A DNA stretch of 9,220 bases from positions 1 through 9,220 of the forward strand of contig JALSSG010000184.1 in the NCBI GenBank assembly GCA_026984355.1, given 5' to 3'. The DNA is from Hydrogenothermaceae bacterium (GTDB lineage: Bacteria; Aquificota; Aquificia; Aquificales; Hydrogenothermaceae). Below the pieces are notes generated by a model that ran no database searches, was not told the DNA's origin, and saw only the letters and a list, made by a program, of their open reading frames with translations. Of the stretch, positions 5,540 through 9,220 are shown in pieces. The first letter of the stretch is position 1; each line of letters begins with the position of its first letter. The position numbers were made by a program, and so were the translations under genes.

Positions 5540-6669
5540 TTTATACCACCTTTCCTTCTAATATAGGCAGGTATATCAAGGTCGTCATATATGGTTTCTT
5601 TAATAAATGGACTTTTTATACCTGAGTTATCTTCGGTTTTCTTCTCTTTTTTATCTTTTGTACTTAATCTTGTTTTAATAGCTTCTTTAGGTTTTATTTC
5701 AGCTGATTTTTCCTGGGCAAAATCTGTAGCTATTACAGTTATTTTCATCTCATTATCAAGAGATGTAGACATAGATGCACCAAATATTATATGAGCCTCT
5801 TCATGTGCTTTTTCTTTTATTTGAGATACTGCTTCTTCCACCTCTACGATAGATAAATCAGGGCTTACTTCTATATTTATAATTAATCTTCTTGCCCCTT
5901 CTATAGAAGTATCTTCTAAAAGTGGTGAAGTGGTTGAGGCAAGTACTGATTCTGCTATTTTATTTTCTCCTTTTCCGCTACCTACACCTATGAGAGCTTT
6001 TCCTCCATTTTCCATAATTGTTTTTATATCTGCAAAGTCTGCGTTAATAAGTCCTGGTACTAATACAAGGTCTGTTATTCCTTTTACAGCTCTGTATAAT
6101 ATATCATCTACTAGCTTAAACGCTTGTGCAAAAGCAAGATTTCTTCCAGCTATAGACAGTATTCTTTGGTTATGTATAACTATATATGTATCAACCTTTT
6201 CCTTTAGCTTATTTAATCCTTCTTCAGCTATTTTTGCTCTTATTTTTCCTTCAAAATCAAAAGGTTTTGTAACAACAGCTACTGTTAAAATTCCCATTTC
6301 TTTAGCTGCTTCTGCGATTACTGGAGCCGCCCCTGTTCCTGTACCTCCTCCTAATCCAGCAGCTATAAATACCATATCAGCTCCTTCCATAACGCTTTTT
6401 ATCTCTTCTATATTTTCTTTTGCAGCTGCTTCTCCAAGCTCTGGTTTTGAACCTGCACCTCTTCCTCTTGTTATGTTCTCACCAATATGAATTTTATTTG
6501 GAACAGGTAAGGAGTTTAAGTGTTGTAGGTCTGTATTTACTATATATAATTCAACATCTTGAAGACCTTCGTTATACATCCTTGCAACAGCATTACTTCC
6601 ACCACCACCAACGCCAATCACTTTAATTGTACAAGGATTTTTAGCATCATAGTTAAAATTCTCCATCAT
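5536..6669 (-). CDS. ftsZ: Cell division GTPase FtsZ
   Basis: Tubulin-like GTPase that polymerises into the Z-ring and recruits the division machinery at mid-cell. In the 377-residue form, GGGGSNAV lies at 21-28, the tubulin signature GGGTGTG at 108-114, and the T7 loop NADFAD, which completes the neighbouring subunit's active site, at 209-214. A charged linker (about 318-361) leads to the conserved C-terminal peptide DDLDIPAYIRRK, the docking site for FtsA. In the segment that is usually PNDR the sequence reads HNQR, keeping the Asn. The frame is open to a TTG at 6705 that overlaps the ftsA stop as TTGA, but GGAGGA at 6679-6674 points to the tandem ATGs at 6669 and 6666. I choose 6669; 6666 is equally plausible. 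Confidence 0.97.
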   Translation of the reverse strand: MMENFNYDAKNPCTIKVIGVGGGGSNAVARMYNEGLQDVELYIVNTDLQHLNSLPVPNKIHIGENITRGRGAGSKPELGEAAAKENIEEIKSVMEGADMVFIAAGLGGGTGTGAAPVIAEAAKEMGILTVAVVTKPFDFEGKIRAKIAEEGLNKLKEKVDTYIVIHNQRILSIAGRNLAFAQAFKLVDDILYRAVKGITDLVLVPGLINADFADIKTIMENGGKALIGVGSGKGENKIAESVLASTTSPLLEDTSIEGARRLIINIEVSPDLSIVEVEEAVSQIKEKAHEEAHIIFGASMSTSLDNEMKITVIATDFAQEKSAEIKPKEAIKTRLSTKDKKEKKTEDNSGIKSPFIKETIYDDLDIPAYIRRKGGIN

Positions 6670-6673
6670 ATTA

Positions 6674-6679
6674 TCCTCC
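6674..6679 (-). promoter_or_regulatory. Ribosome binding site favouring the internal ftsZ start
   Basis: GGAGGA on the minus strand, four bases before the ATG at 6669 and seven before the ATG at 6666. It lies inside the extra codons of the longer TTG-started frame, so that frame would translate through its own ribosome binding site. This is why the shorter start is preferred. Confidence 0.75.
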
Positions 6680-6701
6680 ATAAAACTAAATCTTTTTTGT
6701 A

Positions 6702-7940
6702 TCAATAGAACCAGCTTCTAACTGTTTCTGCAAATTTTTTTAGCATATCAAAAAAATTACTGTTTTGTTTCATATCTAATGATGAGCTAAAGCTGTTATC
6801 ATTTCTTAGGATATTTAGCATACCTATTGAGGTTGCATATTGAGGAAAAGATAATTTTTCACTAAAGCCTCTATAATCTTTAGGTCTTCCTATTCTTATA
6901 TCAGTTCCAAAAGATGCTTCAGCAAGGGTTTTTATATGAGGTATATTTGCAACACCACCTGTTATTACGATACCGGCATTTACTTTTCCTAAAAGCTGTG
7001 TTAGTTGTAGTTCTTTTTTTATAAGGTCAAAAATATCCAGCAGTCTAGCTTCTATTGTTTCTACAAGAAGACTTTTATTTATTTCTACAGCTTCTTCATA
7101 TCCTCTTGGATATATACTTATAGTTTCTTCAGGTTCTACCGCTTCTACTATTGCTACACCATACTCTTTTTTCAATGTTTCTGCATCTTCTTTTGATACT
7201 TTAAATCTATGAGCTATATCCATAGTTATTTGGTTTCCACCTATAGGTATTGATTTAGTATACTCTATAGCTCCTTCTACATATATAGCCATATCTGTGG
7301 TTCCAGCACCTATATCAAGAAGAATAACTCCCATTTCTTTTTCTTCATTGTACAAAACAGAAGTTGCAGAGGCGACTGGATTAGCTACAAATTTAACTGG
7401 ATTTATACCTGCTGCTTCTATAACTCTTTTTAGATTGTAATAAGAAGTTTGTTTATCAAGAATTATATGAAATTCTGCTTCTAGCTTAGAAGCTATCATT
7501 CCTTCAGGGTCAAGAACATCATTCTCATCATCTATTATGTATCTTTTTGCTAAGGCATGAATTATCTCGTAATTTTCTTTAGATACTTTGGATATTACCT
7601 TTGCATGTAGGCTTTCTATGTCCTCATGAGTGATTTCTTTTTGACTAACTCCAAAAGTTAAAAACTCTTTGTCGTTTTGAAACTCTATATGTTGTCCTCC
7701 TACATTCACAATTGCATCTACTATTTTGAAACCTGATGTTGTCTCAGCTAAGTTTACAGATTCTCTTATTGATTTTATGGTTTCATTTCTATTTGTAATT
7801 ATACCTTTGTCTATTCCTTTGGATTTTGCTTCTCCAAAGCCTATAATATGTAAATCTCCTAATTCATCTATTTCACCAACTACTGTTGTTACTTTTGATG
7901 TTCCAATATCAATAGCCACAATAATCTTTTCTTTTTCCAT
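6702..7940 (-). CDS. ftsA: Cell division protein FtsA
   Basis: Actin-like ATPase that tethers FtsZ filaments to the inner membrane and recruits later divisome proteins. The 412 residues have the expected nucleotide-binding parts: phosphate-1 AIDIGTSKVT (9-18), phosphate-2 LLDIGAGTTD (207-216), and the adenosine motif IVITGGVANIPH (324-335). The FtsA-specific 1C subdomain lies between about 85 and 170. The C-terminus (about 396-411, FFDMLKKFAETVRSWF) is an amphipathic helix of the membrane-targeting type. The ATG follows the ftsQ stop by two bases, with AAGGAG inside the end of ftsQ. The next gene, ftsZ, has the matching C-terminal FtsA-binding peptide, so the pair should work together as in other bacteria. 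Confidence 0.97.
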   Translation of the reverse strand: MEKEKIIVAIDIGTSKVTTVVGEIDELGDLHIIGFGEAKSKGIDKGIITNRNETIKSIRESVNLAETTSGFKIVDAIVNVGGQHIEFQNDKEFLTFGVSQKEITHEDIESLHAKVISKVSKENYEIIHALAKRYIIDDENDVLDPEGMIASKLEAEFHIILDKQTSYYNLKRVIEAAGINPVKFVANPVASATSVLYNEEKEMGVILLDIGAGTTDMAIYVEGAIEYTKSIPIGGNQITMDIAHRFKVSKEDAETLKKEYGVAIVEAVEPEETISIYPRGYEEAVEINKSLLVETIEARLLDIFDLIKKELQLTQLLGKVNAGIVITGGVANIPHIKTLAEASFGTDIRIGRPKDYRGFSEKLSFPQYATSIGMLNILRNDNSFSSSLDMKQNSNFFDMLKKFAETVRSWFY

Positions 7941-7942
7941 GG

Positions 7943-8662
7943 TTATCTCCTTGCTACCACTATTGAATCAAAACTAAAATCTATATATTTATATTTGCTA
8001 ATATCTACCTTATTAAAAAAGCTTTTCGCCCTTTTTATACTTTTGTTTAAATTTTCTTTGCTAAAAACCAACGTTTTTCCGTTTTCTAAAATACATGCAA
8101 TCTGGCTTATATTTATTATATATTTTTTTATATTAAAATAGTTAAAATTTTTGTCTATTTTCTCTATATTTTTTATAATTCTTTTATCAATTTTATTGAC
8201 CATAAGGTCGTTATATAAAATTTCGTATTTAATATTTTTTAGGTCTTCTTGTTTAAAATATTTTAAACTAATTATCTGAAAATTGTTATCTAAAACATAT
8301 GTTCTTTTCTTAAATTTTAGTATTGCCAGGGGAGTTCTTTTAGTTAGCTTTACTTTTACAACTTTAGGTTTTATAACCCTGATACTTACTTCTTGTATTT
8401 GAGGGAATTGTTTTTTTATATTTTCTTCTATTTTATTTTTTCTAATAAATATCCAGCTTTCTTTTTCAAAAAGTCTTTTTATTGCTTTTTTGTCTATCTC
8501 TTTGTATCCTTCTATTTCTACTTTTTCTATTTTGATTAGGTTATTTATTACTGGAATTTGAGGAAGGAAAAGTCCCAAGGATGCACATACTATAAGCCAG
8601 AATAAAACCAGTAATCCTTTTATTTTTATAAATTTTTTAGATTTTTTTCTTTTCTTTACCAT
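7943..8662 (-). CDS. ftsQ: Cell division protein FtsQ/DivIB
   Basis: Bitopic divisome protein that links cytoplasmic and periplasmic division components with FtsB/FtsL. The 239-residue product has a short, very basic cytoplasmic tail (K/R-rich, 3-15), one membrane segment (about 16-37), a POTRA domain (about 44-112: the IEKVEIEGYKEI strand, then a helix, then VKVKLTKRTPLAIL) and the FtsQ beta domain, ending in YIDFSFDSIVVARR. The sequence is much more diverged than its neighbours and is heavy in Lys, Ile and Asn, with DNA visibly richer in A/T. The assignment therefore rests on architecture and on the position between ddl and ftsA. The ATG is preceded by AGGAG six bases away and lies 26 bases inside ddl. 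Confidence 0.9.
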   Translation of the reverse strand: MVKKRKKSKKFIKIKGLLVLFWLIVCASLGLFLPQIPVINNLIKIEKVEIEGYKEIDKKAIKRLFEKESWIFIRKNKIEENIKKQFPQIQEVSIRVIKPKVVKVKLTKRTPLAILKFKKRTYVLDNNFQIISLKYFKQEDLKNIKYEILYNDLMVNKIDKRIIKNIEKIDKNFNYFNIKKYIINISQIACILENGKTLVFSKENLNKSIKRAKSFFNKVDISKYKYIDFSFDSIVVARR

Positions 8663-9220
8663 ATAATGCTCCTAATATGATGTTTTCTACTAAGGTATCA
8701 AAATCAATACCAGCAGCTTTTGCAGATTTTGGTAAAAGACTGTGGTCTGTCATTCCTGGTATAGTATTTATTTCTAACAGATAAGGAATATTATCTTCTG
8801 ATAGAATAAAGTCTACTCGTGCTGCTCCCTTTACATTTAAGATATCACAGCTTTTTTTAGCTAATTGTTTGATTTTATTGTAAATTTCTTTTTCTATACG
8901 TGCTGGGTATATGTATTTTGTTTTATTTGATAGATATTTGTTTTGAAAATCGTAAAATCCATCTTCAACAATTATTTCCACTATTTCAAGTGGTTCTCCG
9001 TTTAAAATACCTACTGTTAGTTCTCTTCCCTTTATATACTGTTCTATTATTATTTTTGAATCTAATTTATATGCTTCATTTACTGCTTTAGTTAGATGGG
9101 CTTTATCGTTTACTATGAAAACCCCAATAGATGAACCTTCTGTAGCAGGCTTCACAACCAGTGGAAATTCTATGTCTGGTATATCATTTTCTGGAAAATT
9201 TAAAGTTAGCCCTTTAGGAA
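8637..9220 (-). CDS. ddl: D-alanine-D-alanine ligase, 5' part beyond the window
   Basis: ATP-grasp enzyme that joins two D-alanines to make the dipeptide end of the peptidoglycan precursor; cytosolic. The visible 193 C-terminal residues are roughly two thirds of a normal 300-320. The frame is open without interruption to the right edge, so the true start lies outside; the GTG at 9155 inside VVKPATEG is not a start. Motifs: FPLVVKP with the ATP-binding Lys, the GSSIGV loop, YIKGRELTVGIL, FYDFQNKYLS with its active-site Tyr, the metal ligand Asp in AARVDF, and LLEINTIPGMTDHSLLP with the metal-binding Glu and Asn and the His-Ser that position D-alanine. The 3' end overlaps ftsQ by 26 bases, the usual ddl-ftsQ order of the dcw cluster. 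Confidence 0.97.
   Translation of the reverse strand, partial: PKGLTLNFPENDIPDIEFPLVVKPATEGSSIGVFIVNDKAHLTKAVNEAYKLDSKIIIEQYIKGRELTVGILNGEPLEIVEIIVEDGFYDFQNKYLSNKTKYIYPARIEKEIYNKIKQLAKKSCDILNVKGAARVDFILSEDNIPYLLEINTIPGMTDHSLLPKSAKAAGIDFDTLVENIILGALYGKEKKKI

Noticed and set aside
5930..6490. Plus-strand open frame of 186 codons opposite ftsZ
   Set aside because: Long, but exactly antisense to a conserved part of ftsZ; its Ser/Pro/Ala-rich translation has no recognisable domain and mirrors the Gly/Ala-rich FtsZ codons.
8637..9155. ddl starting at the GTG at 9155
   Set aside because: The frame stays open to the window edge, and the upstream codons encode the expected FPLVV strand before KPATEG; the GTG is an internal Val.
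1..9220. CRISPR array, insertion sequence, tRNA/rRNA or defence system
   Set aside because: No repeated spacer-repeat pattern, no terminal inverted repeats or transposase, no cloverleaf-like sequence and no defence-type protein domain was seen; every large frame is accounted for by a housekeeping gene.

Overview
This is AT-rich bacterial DNA (visibly well under 40% GC, proteins rich in Lys, Ile and Glu). Nearly every gene is a recognisable housekeeping gene, packed with gaps of 0-8 bases or short overlaps. The style fits a low-GC thermophile such as the Hydrogenothermaceae (Aquificota, e.g. Sulfurihydrogenibium); this is an inference from composition, gene order and general protein character, not something I could test. 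The peptidoglycan and FtsQ/A/Z genes and an exported cyclophilin fit a cell with a periplasm.

Left block (minus strand, 1-2199): asd (aspartate-semialdehyde dehydrogenase) -> exported cyclophilin-type peptidyl-prolyl isomerase -> endonuclease V, which runs off the left edge. The three genes form one tight transcription unit, with the last two overlapping by 11 bases. A 65-base divergent spacer (2200-2264) separates asd from pyrE (plus strand, 2265-2810), which encodes orotate phosphoribosyltransferase.

Centre (2811-2975): the only real non-coding spacer, where pyrE and gltX converge. It holds a strong intrinsic terminator that works only on the minus strand. Next to it is a run that is G-rich on the plus strand and C-rich on the minus strand. 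A perfect TTGACA -35 box with a plausible -10 box also lies on the minus strand, between gltX and that run. Together they predict an independent RNA of about 60 nt whose unpaired 5' half is C-rich and contains an anti-Shine-Dalgarno-like CACCUCC. This is the best candidate for something undescribed in the window.

Right block (minus strand, 2976-9220): one apparently co-transcribed string, ddl (5' part beyond the right edge) -> ftsQ -> ftsA -> ftsZ -> pgsA -> plsY -> gltX. The first four are the distal part of the classical dcw (division and cell wall) cluster: D-Ala-D-Ala synthesis, the divisome protein FtsQ, the membrane tether FtsA and the Z-ring GTPase FtsZ. Two phospholipid enzymes (PgsA, making phosphatidylglycerol-phosphate, and PlsY, making lysophosphatidate) and glutamyl-tRNA synthetase follow directly, with ATGA or TTGA stop/start overlaps or 2-3 base gaps. 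Septum formation, membrane lipid supply and a translation enzyme may therefore share transcription. I saw no mobile element, CRISPR array, tRNA, rRNA, broken gene or foreign-looking protein system.
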